In this document: one piece after another, positions 55,043-64,000 of the stretch
Numbering within the stretch: position 1 is the first letter of the stretch
How the letters are laid out: the number at the start of each line of letters is the position of its first letter
Assembly (NCBI RefSeq): GCF_902167145.1
Contig: NC_050100.1
Coordinates: 216,002,081 to 216,066,080, forward strand
DNA length: 64,000 nucleotides
Source of the DNA: Zea mays
Lineage: Eukaryota; Streptophyta; Magnoliopsida; Poales; Poaceae
Reading direction: 5' to 3'
Position numbers and translations under genes: made by a program
The notes under the pieces: model-generated
The model's input: only the letters and a program-made list of their open reading frames with translations
Database searches by the model: none
What the model was told of the DNA's origin: nothing

Positions 55043-58000
55043 TTACTGCCCAAGCTTCCTCCATATGCCTTTCTTTGCTGTCAAGCACTTCAATTTGCCA
55101 AACACAAAACCGGACTTCTGAGGGTTGCCATCCACAAGCGAGTTCTCGTATATCTCTTTGCATTCTTGTACAACCTAAGAAACGACTTGGGAGTAAGAAT
55201 CTATGACCAGATTACTAGTAATAAGCATACGAAAAAAAAAACCTGATCTGTCAATAAGCACAAAGCGGCCTTCTGTTGGACCACAGTTGACCGTTCATAG
55301 GTTCATGAAAACAGAGCAGCACCACAGATGCATACAATGTGAGATCTGTTGTGACCTTACCTCCTTCGCTTCCTTTTTTGGAATGCCTTCCCGCATTGCC
55401 ACAAGCTTCTCGACAACCTCAGGCTAAAAAACGCAGATGTCAAGTTGTAGGGCATAACGGGAAAATAACGAGCTGTTTCATATTTTAAAACAATCAAGCA
55501 TTAGCGAAGCCAAATATATTTGTTAGGCAGAAAATTACCGGGCAATCAGGTTGATGTTCCAGTATATTAGTGTAAATGAGAGTAAAGCTATCCAAACTCT
55601 CAGCTGAAGCTAGCTCCCTCATATCTGCCAGAATCCGCACTCTGCTTTCAACTTTCTGGATCAGTGTAAAGACAACTTTTCAGTTACAAGTTAGTAATAC
55701 AGAAGCATCATAACTCCGAAATATCTTTCTAGGACACTGGGTGTTCAATGACCAAAAAAAATACAGTATACACATTTCAATAAAATGCATGCACAAAACT
55801 GCAGACGATTCTCGGCACTCGAACTGTCACATGAAACTCTGGCTAGTTTCAGCTTTGAATGAAAACCAACCTGTAGTAGTAACAGAACAAAATCCTAGCA
55901 GAAACTATACTTACTGTCACGTTGATGTGTTCCCTGAAGAAATCCATAAGCACCTCTTCATCTAACCTCATCCTCTCTATCGTTTCTTCTTTTATGTAGT
56001 TTTTCTACAGACGCAAGGGAACACATATTAAGTAATGAAAGGACATGTCAGACAGCAGTTGTGAGATTGGTTTTTGAAAGACCTCCTCAGGCTGTCAGGC
56101 ATAATCTTACATGTCATCTGAATTTTCTTTGTGAAGGTGAATGTTGTATCAAATTGGTATGAACCCACTTTACAGCAGTGACTATTCTGTACACAATCAT
56201 TTCTAGAAAACACTGCAGCTCTTCCTTTTAGAGTGTTAGACCTATTTGGTTCCAAGAACTAATTTTTAGTCCCTGCATTTTAGTCCCTAAATAGTCAAAC
56301 AGACACTAAAATGGTTCCTTTTAAGGTCCCTGCCCCTCCTTTATTACGCTGTCTGGATATCAGCGGGAGAAGGGTAGTTGGTTGAAGGACAATATAGTCT
56401 TTTTCAGGTGTTTTAATAACTGTTGATCACTTTTAGTCCCTGGAACCGAATAGGGTAGAGATTAAAGTTTAGCCCCATGATAAGATTTAGTCCCAAGGCT
56501 AAAGAAACCAAACAGGACCTTAATATACATTATATGTTCCTTAAAGTCCCTCCAGATATAGACATTTAGGGTACAGTACTACACGATTTAACTAACTTGA
56601 ACACTAAGGTAGTTCTGCAAACCTGAGAAAGGAGATGGTCAACATAGACCACAATTGTTTCCTCTATGCAAGCCTCCACAAATCTTCGAAATGATCTTTC
56701 TTCAATATACCTACACACACAAACAGTATTAAACTAAAGCACATTAAGACAACTATTATAAGCAAACTCTAGAGTGTTAATGTTTAAATTCGATAAACTA
56801 AATTGACAGAAGCAGAAATTTGAAGTGTACATTCAAACAACACTCCATAGTTTATGAAAAACACTACTGATATGTTGAAAACATTAAATAGTGCAGACAA
56901 AATTAATTGTACTGGATCTACCTGCAACTTTTAACGTTTGCAAATCCATTCAAGAATTTTAAATTTATTAACTTGCACATTAGTTTCCATATTTGGCATT
57001 TGGCAAACACATTGTTTATGTTTGATATTATGGGATCTTTCAGTAAACTTCAGAAACGCCTTGATGGCTAGAATAGTAGAATATGGTGTGGTGCAGTTTT
57101 CTCAAAACGCCCCAAATCATTTAATAACAAACACATAAAAGTGTAGGTGAACAACATATGTATAGGCAACAGGATTTCAAGGGAATGTAAAATTGTAAAT
57201 TCCTACATAGTTCCATACCACGTCAGTTTTAATAGAAAAATAAAGCTTACATTTTAACATCACCAAAGTAATCAGCAAATGTTGCGACAAGATATTCTGT
57301 GACCATTCCCTCCAGCCAGTCTGGGCAAAAAGAATAGTGTGAGAAAACAAATTGCAACCAGGCGTTCCATAGACAGGAGAAGACACTATACGAAGTATGT
57401 CACAAAATTAGGCAAAGCACACTAGAACAGTTCATAACTGTTGGCACTGAGCTGGACGAAAAGCTTGCAGCTTGGGTAACTCGCTCAACTCGGCTTTTTA
57501 GTGGCTCGAATCGTTTATATTTTTAATGAGCCAAGCCAGCATTTTAGCTCATGTAGTTAACAAGCCAGCTTGCAAATCTAACAAGCCAAAGCTGATGGTC
57601 TTGAACTTATATTAGTTTTGCATTACTTCATGTCTTGTAGTTTAGTAACCGGGAACTCGGAACACGACCACGTTCCTCGTTCCGGGAACGTTCGTTCTGT
57701 TCCGGGAACGTGGGAACAATCTCGATCCTGTAGTGTTAAAACCTAGTTTTAGCAGCGTACCATGTACCACGACCCCGTTCCTCGATCCGGGAACCTGGTT
57801 ACTAAGTCTTGTACTTTACAATTGGTTGATGACTAGTCTAGACTCGGTAAACTTGGGATTATTATGACTTTATCACTTTGTAATGGATGTATCATGTACG
57901 GATATTCATGGATGCATTATGTATGGTATGGAGTATGGACCATGGATGTATGGTGTATATGTTACACTTGTATATATGTTAGCACATATTCATTTTTTGT

Positions 58001-58694
58001 TGGATGCAAGGCAATTGGATGTGTTATTTTTGTATTATTACTATTCTCAAACTTTAGATAAATGCAAATATTATATTTTGTGTATTTTTTATACCTAACT
58101 CGCGAGCTTAACGAGCCAGCTCGAGCTCATAAACGAGCCAAGCCAAGCTGGCTCGTCATCCAGCCCTATCACCATTGTGCCAAAATCCCAAATAGTACAT
58201 CAACATAACTTGCTTACTGGGAGGGTGTTAACAAAATCATGGTGGACTCGCTACCCGAATCACATATCAGATATGCCCACTTGGGATTCAGAACTTGAGG
58301 GTGTGTTCTCAAAGAATGTCAAAAGTAAATTCTCAAAGAATTTGAGGGTGTTCAAAAGAATGAGGTTGCTCTATGATTTTAGGGTTTAGTTTGAGCTAAA
58401 TCCTAAGTGCACGGGTACTAATGCTACTTATCCAAAAGGCCTTGGGTAATCATTTACGCTAATAAACATGCCCTGAATGTTAACTACCCCTACCAATCAA
58501 GTGTAACCAACTGTTAGCACCAAATATGCCAAGCAAAGCAAGTGTTGAAAATAGTGGGCGAGATATCTACAGAAAATCTATCAATACCAGGAAACAGTAT
58601 GAAGATTGAGGGAAACATTGTAATTGTGTAGGCATGTAACACTAAATCTCGCAGCTCTTTTCTGGTTGATAAGCCTCTTACAGAACGGAAGAAC
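55043..58694 (-). CDS. SEC6: Exocyst complex subunit SEC6, last seven exons
   Basis: SEC6 tethers secretory vesicles to the plasma membrane as part of the octameric exocyst. Exons, high to low: 58694-58588, 57320-57251, 56710-56623, 56004-55915, 55655-55539, 55423-55361, 55174-55043. Every junction is AG/GT and all phases match, giving 221 codons plus a stop. Conserved C-terminal text includes DWLEGMVTEYLVATF, YIEERSFRRFVEACIEET, KNYIKEETIERMRLDEEV, LASAESLDSFTLIYTNILEH, EIYENSLVDGNP, and the end KKGIWRKLGQ. Family members have about 750 aa, so two thirds of the protein is missing here. The 58588-58694 exon is the least certain by content, but its phase (G|AC making Asp) fits exactly. Upstream of it starts a gypsy element, so the 5' exons lie beyond the window if the gene is whole, or are lost. 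Confidence 0.88.
56239..56519. mobile_element. Tourist/PIF-Harbinger-like MITE, 281 bp, in a SEC6 intron
   Basis: Left end GACCTATTTGGTTCC and, reversed, right end GGTCCTGTTTGGTTTC are inverted repeats running into TTAGTCCC motifs. TTA at 56236-56238 and 56520-56522 is the target duplication. Confidence 0.85.
57449..58168. mobile_element. Degenerate hAT-like element in a SEC6 intron
   Basis: The left end GAGCTGGACGA and reversed right end GGGCTGGATGA resemble hAT ends. Inside each are GAGCC/GGCTC-type subterminal repeats (ACGAGCCAGCTCGAGCTC near 58105). No clean 8-bp duplication was found, so the boundaries are approximate. It contains the 165-bp element at 57641. Confidence 0.5.
57641..57805. 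mobile_element. 165-bp Mutator-type MITE nested in the hAT-like element
   Basis: Ends TTTAGTAACCGGG and CCTGGTTACTAA form an inverted repeat. Flanks GTCTTGTAG (57632-57640) and GTCTTGTAC (57806-57814) are a 9-bp duplication with one mismatch. Several GTTCCGGGAACG palindromes lie inside. Confidence 0.75.
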
Positions 58695-58733
58695 CTGCAG
58701 GTGTCAAATTTCAAAAACTGACCAGGAACTGAT

Positions 58734-58933
58734 TGTAATGACCGGTGGTGGAAATCCGGCGATCACCGGAGAATGAGGGTGGAAACTGGGAGCGAAGGAA
58801 GAAGATACAGAGGTATGGGAGGGAATTCTGTTTTCTTTGTTAATCCTTTCAACACAGCGTTCAACAATATTTGTAATGTGTGGCCCTATCTGACCCAAGT
58901 ACCCTATTACATGGCCTGATAGCCGGCCCAACA
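58734..58933 (-). repeat. 3' LTR of the chromovirus
   Basis: On the minus strand starts TGTTGGGCC and ends GTCATTACA, 200 bp. The 5' LTR needed to confirm it is outside the window. Confidence 0.65.
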
Positions 58934-58983
58934 ATTCAAGCGTTCAGCCACACCTTCCCTTCATCTTCTGCAGCTCCCGGTGT

Positions 58984-60424
58984 TCAGTTTCCGATGCCAC
59001 CATTCTCCTCTTCCATCTCTGGCGCCACCATCGTCATGGCAGTGCCCACTCCTGAAGAGCCAGCTGTGCCCCCTCCTGAAGAGCCAGCTGGTCCCCAGAT
59101 GGATGAGTGTGGAAACATGGTCTTGATCACATTATAATCTTCCCAAGAAGACATTTCTGTAGGAAGCCCTGTCCATTTGATCAACACCTGAGTGATTGCC
59201 GAAGCTCCCTTTTTCTCACAAGACCATATAATCCAATATGGTCTTGGATCACATTATAATCCAATATGCTCTCAGGATTGGGAGGGACAACTTCAGAGAA
59301 TGCCGCGGGAGGCAATTCAGTGAATACTGGGGCAAAGTTTGGGATGTGTTGCTTCAACTGAGAAACGTGGAAAACCGGGTGTATAACAGCTAACTCTGGA
59401 AGGAGCAGTTTATATGCAGTCGATCCTGTCTTGTCAACTATTTTGAATGGTCCAAAATACTTGAAGGTCAGCTTTGCACAAGATCTGTGAGCAACTGAAG
59501 TCTGAGCAAAAGGTTATAACTTCAAATAGACCATATCACCTATCTGAAATTGTCGAAAAGATCTGTTGGTGTCAGCATAAAACTTCATTTTGCTGAGCTG
59601 CAGCTAAATTGGATTTTATGACTTCCAAAAACTCTTGGCGTTGCTGCAAAGTAAGCTGGGCATCAGATGGACTAGATGTACACTGAACATGCAGACTCCC
59701 AAGGTTAGGCTCAACTCTATACAAACTTTAAATGGTGAACACTTTAATGAGGAATGGTAGCATGTGTTGTACCATAATTCGGCTGAATCAATCCATTTGG
59801 CCCACTGAGATGGAGAATTGTGGACAGCACACCGTAAAAACATCTCTAAGCATTGGTTGATACGTTCAGTTTGACCATCCGATTGGGGATGGTAGGCTGA
59901 GCTAAGATGCAGTTTGGTTCCAGACATTTTGAACAATTCTTGCCAGAACGTGCTCGTGAAGACTCTGTCTCAATCTGAAACTATGGAAGTGGAAAACCCA
60001 TGAAGCTTGACCACTTGAGAAAAGAAGAGTTGGGCTATATGTTGAGCTGTAAAAGGATGTTTGACAGGTATAAAATGAGCATACTTAGTCAAGCGATCCA
60101 CCACCACCAGAATCACTGAGTACCCACCCTCTATAAAGTTCATGGATAAATCTTGCCAACAGTTTTGAGGAATGGGTAAAGGCTGTAACAACCCTGGATA
60201 TTTGCAATGTTCATGCTTTGCTTGTTGTCAAATGTGGCATAGTTTGACAAATTGTTCAACATCAGATTTGAGCCCAGTCCAATAGAACTTCAATCTTTGG
60301 TAAGTTGCTTGTATGCCAGAGTGCCCACCCAAAGGTGAAGAATGGAATGTTGTAATAAGTTTGGTATGCAGCCCCACATTCTACCCTACCACCAACCTGT
60401 TGTTTTTTATAAATCAGCCCATTG
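58984..60424 (-). pseudogene. Chromovirus integrase and chromodomain, interrupted
   Basis: From the right: a degraded HHCC region next to the LINE (DGLIYKKQQV-like, 60424-60262); the core with [38 protein letters not shown] and AYHPQSDGQTERINQCLE (60191-59616), with a stop at 59969 after VSD; then a chromodomain (VLIKWTGLPTEMSSWED, about 59187-59135). Stops and frameshifts separate the segments. Chromodomains of this type guide integration to particular chromatin. Confidence 0.85.
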
Positions 60425-61999
60425 TTTTTTTTTCTCGAAAGCGCAGGAGAACTGCGCATCATTATATTAAGCAGAAGGAAAAGAGGGTCCAAAATAGACC
60501 ATAGTACAAAAGACCTCCCCAGAGGGGATAAGAAAACCAAAGAAAAAAAGAAGAGAAAAAACAAAAACAAGAGCAAAACAGTTCCTGAAAAAACAAAACC
60601 AGCCCATCAGCGATAAACCAGGCAGCTAGGTGCCCCTGATGGTTGCGGCAAGAAAGGAGAGACCCTTAGCTCCTGCCATTTCCCACAACTGTTGTTCCTC
60701 CCTTGCCTGACAAAGAGCTGCAGAAACACTAGGGGAGATTCCATCAAAGACAATTCGATTCTGATGATTCCAAATAATCCAGGCTCCCAAGGCAATAAGG
60801 GAGTTGACACCCTTCATAATCATATCTCCAGAGCCATTGTCAATCATCTCCCACCAACCCGTAAAAGACACCGTACTAGGTGTAGGAGCCAGATTTTGTA
60901 GTCTGAAAATGCACATCAGCCGGAACCAGAATTCTCTCGCAAAAACACAAGAAACCAAAATATGATCCAAAGTTTCAGACTCTTGGTCACAAAGTGGGCA
61001 CTTCTCCGGATGATCAAGTCCTCTCTTTGCCAATCTATCTGTTGTCCAGCATTTATTGAGCACCGATAGCCAGAGGAAGAAGTGGCATTTAGAGGAGGCC
61101 CAAGTTTTCCAAACTCTTTCATAGTGACCGAAATGCACAGACCCGATGAACAACCCATCATATGCAGCCTTAGCAGAATAAGTCCCATTTGCAGCAATAC
61201 TAAAAGTATGTTTATCTTCTATGTCTGGCAGCAGCTCAAAATCTGAAATTAAATTCCAAAGATGAAGATAATCCAATAATACTCCCACCGAGAGTGATCC
61301 TGTGATATCAGCAATCCATCTTCTATCTGTCAATGCTTCCTGAACCGTCCTTCTGTTAGTGATTTTTTTCGGAATGATATCAAATAATCTAGGAACCAAA
61401 TCTGCAATTTTCTGTCCATGAATCCATTTATCAGTCCAGAACAAAGTATTAGCCCCATTACCAACCTTTGAAGTCAACACCATCGAGAAGAAAGCCCTTG
61501 CTTTATCTGGAACCTGGATAGGAAGGCTGCACCAAGGTCGGTTAGGCTCAGTCTTTTGGAGCCAAAGCCATCTCATGCGCAGGGCCCAGATAAGTTCTTT
61601 AAGACTAGAAATGCCAAGACCGTCCAGCTGTAGGGGTCTACAGACTCTGCCCCAGGCCACCAGGCAGTGACCACCTCTGGCCTCCTTGCGCCCTCTCCAA
61701 AGGAAACTTCTTCTAATTTTATCAATGGCCTTAATAGCCCAAGGGGGAATATTTACCGCCATAGCAAGATAAATAAGCATTCCGGTAAGCACATGCTGAA
61801 CTTGCACTTTACGGCCTGCTCTTGTCATCAAATCTGCTTTCTAGCCCGGCAATTGATCAGCAATTCTATCCACAATAGGCTGCACCTGATCCTTGGTGAG
61901 ATTTTTCAGGGACAGAGGCAGCCCCAGGTATTTACACGGAAAGGTTGAGATGCCACAAGGGAGAAGATCCTGAACCATTTCCAACTCCACACCCATAGT
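60425..61999 (-). mobile_element. 5'-truncated LINE (non-LTR retrotransposon)
   Basis: Minus-strand poly(A) ends at 60425. The main frame 61831-60626 encodes the C-terminal part of a plant LINE ORF2: RT thumb region (RAGRKVQVQHVLTGMLIYLAMA, KIRRSFLWRG), WTDKWI, and the zf-RVT zinc-binding domain (CPLCDQESETLDHILVSC). An upstream in-frame TAG (61844) replaces the Trp expected after LPG. The LINE interrupts the chromovirus between RNase H and the integrase HHCC region. The right edge near 61999 is approximate; I could not find a clear target duplication. Confidence 0.85.
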
Positions 62000-63442
62000 C
62001 TTGTTGATTTGGACTCATCACTGCCAATTCTCTCAGCAAGTTCTGAGTTTGAGAGTCTAATTCATATGAGTTGGCCACTTCTTGAAGCCAAACAGGAGTA
62101 CTCACTGAAATTGCAGATACTTCTATAGAATGAGCCACTCTAGAAAGGGCATCAGCAGCCTTATTCTCGGATCCCTTTTTATATTGAACTGAAAATTGCA
62201 GACCAGCCAGTTTTGTCATTGCCTTTTTCTGCATTTCAGTGGCAAGAGATTGGTTTTGAAGGTGACTCAAACTCCTATGATCAGTTCTAATAATAAATGC
62301 CCCCTGTGCAAATAATACCTCCACTTCTCCACAGCCATTAATATTGCTAAGAACTCTTTTTCATATGTTGACAACTTGCTGTTTGCAACTCCCAGGGCCT
62401 TGCTATAGAAAGCAATAGGATGGCCTCTTTGTGACAACACAGCCCCTATACTACTGTCACAAGCATCTGTCTCAATAACAAAGGTTTCTCCAAAATCAGG
62501 CAGACCCAGCACTGGAGTGGACACCATTGCAGCCTTCAAAGCATCAAATGATGTCTGTGCTAATGAGGACCAAGTAAATTGCTTCTGTTGCAACAGGGAT
62601 GTCAATGGTTTGGCTAACATGCCATAGCCCATCACAAATTTCCTATAATAGCCAGTAAGACACAAGAATCCCCTAAGTTCAGTATGTGAACTAGGAACTG
62701 GCCATTTAACCATTGATTCAATTTTGGTGGGATCTATTGACACACCTTTGTCAGAAATTATATGCCCCAAATACTCAATTTGATTGACAGCAAATGAACA
62801 CTTGCTCCTTTTAGCATATAATTGAAGTTTCTGCAACACCTGAAACACTTGGTGAAGGTGAATAACATGTGTCTCCAATGTTGGACTATAAACCAAAATA
62901 TCATCCATAAAAATCAGCACACATTTCCTCATTTGTTGCTGGAAAACTGCATTCATCAGACACTGAAAGGTAGCTGGGGCATTAGTGAGACCAAATGGCA
63001 TAACATGAAATTGGAAGTGGCCATGATGAGCCTTGAAGGCTGTTTTCATCTCATCTTGTACAGCCATTCTTATTTGATGAAAACCAGAAGCCATATCCAG
63101 TTTAGAAAAAACCTTCACTCAGCCAATTCATCAATGAATTCATCTATAATAGGCATGCAGAACTTATTCTTCATTGTTATGTCATTTAACTTTCTATAGT
63201 CCACACAAAATCTCCAACTCCCATCTTTTTTTCTTCACTAATAAAACAGGAAAGGCAAAAGGGCTGACACTTCTGGAGATAAGTCCTGACTGCAACATCT
63301 CCTGAACTTGTCTCTCAATTTCATCTTTCTGAAGAGGGGAATACCTGTAGGGCCTCACATTTACTGGTGCAGCACCAGGCAATAAGGAAATTGTGTGATC
63401 ATACTCCCTAGCAGGTGGCAAAGAATCTGGAACTTTAAACAT
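62000..63442 (-). pseudogene. Chromovirus reverse transcriptase and RNase H, interrupted
   Basis: RT begins near 63442 (VPDSLPPAREYDHTISL, VRPYRYSPLQKDEIERQV), is frameshifted near 63220 and stopped at 63119. It continues at 63118 with KVFSKLDMASGFHQIRM, MPFGLTNAPATFQ and the catalytic FMDDILVYS (about 62900). RNase H: FVIETDACDSSIGAVLSQ, HPIAFYSKAL, and after another frameshift IRTDHRSLSHLQNQ and ENKAADALSRV (62324-62150). It ends LRELAVMSPNQQ at the LINE junction. Confidence 0.88.
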
Positions 63443-63463
63443 ATCCTCAAACTAATCCAGAAC

Positions 63464-64000
63464 TTTTTTCTCGAAAGCGCAGGGGAACTGCGCCTTTAAT
63501 TATATTAAGAAGAGGAGAAAAGGTACATAGTACAATAGCTCTCCTTACGGAGGCCAGAAACAAACATAAAGGAACGAATCCATTAGGAATTCAGACTACC
63601 GACATAGGGGCAGCCAAAAAGGAGAGACCCTTGGCCCCTGCTAGCACCCAAAGGTTTCTCTCCTCATCAGCCTGCTGCAGGATTCGAGAGAGGCTGGGGT
63701 CTCTCCATCAAACACACATCTATTGCGGAGGTTCCATATCTTCCAGGCACCCAACATGATGAGAGAATTCAGCCCTTTCTTGACCATTCCCTGCACTGCC
63801 TCAGCAGCCCCTTTCCACCACTCTAAGAAGGATGTAAGGCCAGGCTGTGGGGCCAGGGCATGTAACCCAAATTTCCTTAGGAGCATATACCAGAAAATTC
63901 TAGTGAAGACGCAGGAGATAAGAAGGTGGTTCATGGTTTCATCTTCCTGATCACAAAGAAGACACCTTTGCGGGTGATTCAGGCCCTTTTTGGCCAAACG
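63464..64000 (-). mobile_element. Second LINE of the same family, running off the window
   Basis: The 3' end (poly(A), then a GCGCAG...CTGCGC hairpin region) matches the first LINE. The frame 63997-63641 encodes a zf-RVT domain (CLLCDQEDETMNHLLISC, LNSLIMLGAWKIWNLRNRCVFDG) and continues past the window edge. A stop follows at 63641, as in the first copy's C-terminus. Confidence 0.85.

Larger units (their letters stand above)
58734..64000 (-). mobile_element. Decayed gypsy chromovirus, minus strand, 5' end outside the window
   Basis: On the minus strand, RT and RNase H (63442-62000) precede integrase (60424-59600), a chromodomain (59187-58984) and a short 3' LTR (58933-58734). The integrase-last order plus chromodomain defines a gypsy chromovirus. 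Frames are broken in many places. Two LINEs of the same family have inserted into it. It begins 39 bp from the SEC6 exon, in the same orientation, so it lies in a SEC6 intron or replaces the gene's 5' end. Confidence 0.85.

Noticed and set aside
60425..61999. Target-site duplication of the first LINE
   Set aside because: I compared sequence at the poly(A) edge and the 5' edge near 61999 and found no convincing direct repeat, so the 5' boundary stays approximate.

Overview
This is a stretch of plant nuclear genome, almost certainly maize (Zea mays) or a very close relative. The host genes have introns and read as grass proteins. Most of the window is nested LTR retrotransposons of the Ji/Opie (SIRE-type copia) and Ty3/gypsy kinds that fill intergenic space in maize. 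Family names were recognised by eye; no database search was run.

Layout. 1-2107: 3' end of a non-autonomous gypsy-like LTR element (gag-like ORF plus 3' LTR). 2740-3873 (-): a single-exon glutaredoxin-domain gene of the plant MGC-starting, Cys-rich-tail type. 6452-12077 (-): an L-type lectin receptor kinase gene, split by a 3398-bp non-autonomous LTR element (7510-10907) with 302-bp LTRs and a perfect GAGCC target duplication. That element carries one 930-codon ORF with no pol motifs but with recognisable nitrate reductase FAD-domain sequence, present twice. 12998-18269 (+): a complete young copia element with an intact 1569-aa polyprotein and a CTATT duplication.

20622-49988 is a Russian-doll locus. 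A roughly 1.2-kb Mutator-like element with ~210-bp terminal inverted repeats holds a hAT MITE (21267-21796) and a gypsy deletion derivative 'A' (22026-49641). A is interrupted by a minus-strand Opie-like copia element 'B' (24452-32469) and by a ~3.4-kb solo LTR 'D' (32900-45250). D is itself interrupted by a nearly intact Ji-like copia element 'C' (35956-44893). Target-site duplications can be read at every level.

51782-54066 (+) is an intact ten-exon plastid shikimate kinase gene. Convergent to it, 55043-58694 (-) holds the last seven exons of the exocyst subunit SEC6, with small DNA transposons in its introns. The right edge (58734-64000) is a decayed minus-strand gypsy chromovirus lying upstream of those exons, itself hit twice by one LINE family.

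How the parts relate. The live host genes (glutaredoxin-like, shikimate kinase, SEC6 C-terminal exons) are small islands. The lectin receptor kinase looks like a recent casualty: its two halves remain open in frame, separated only by an insertion whose LTRs differ at one base. I saw no tRNA or rRNA gene and no CRISPR array.
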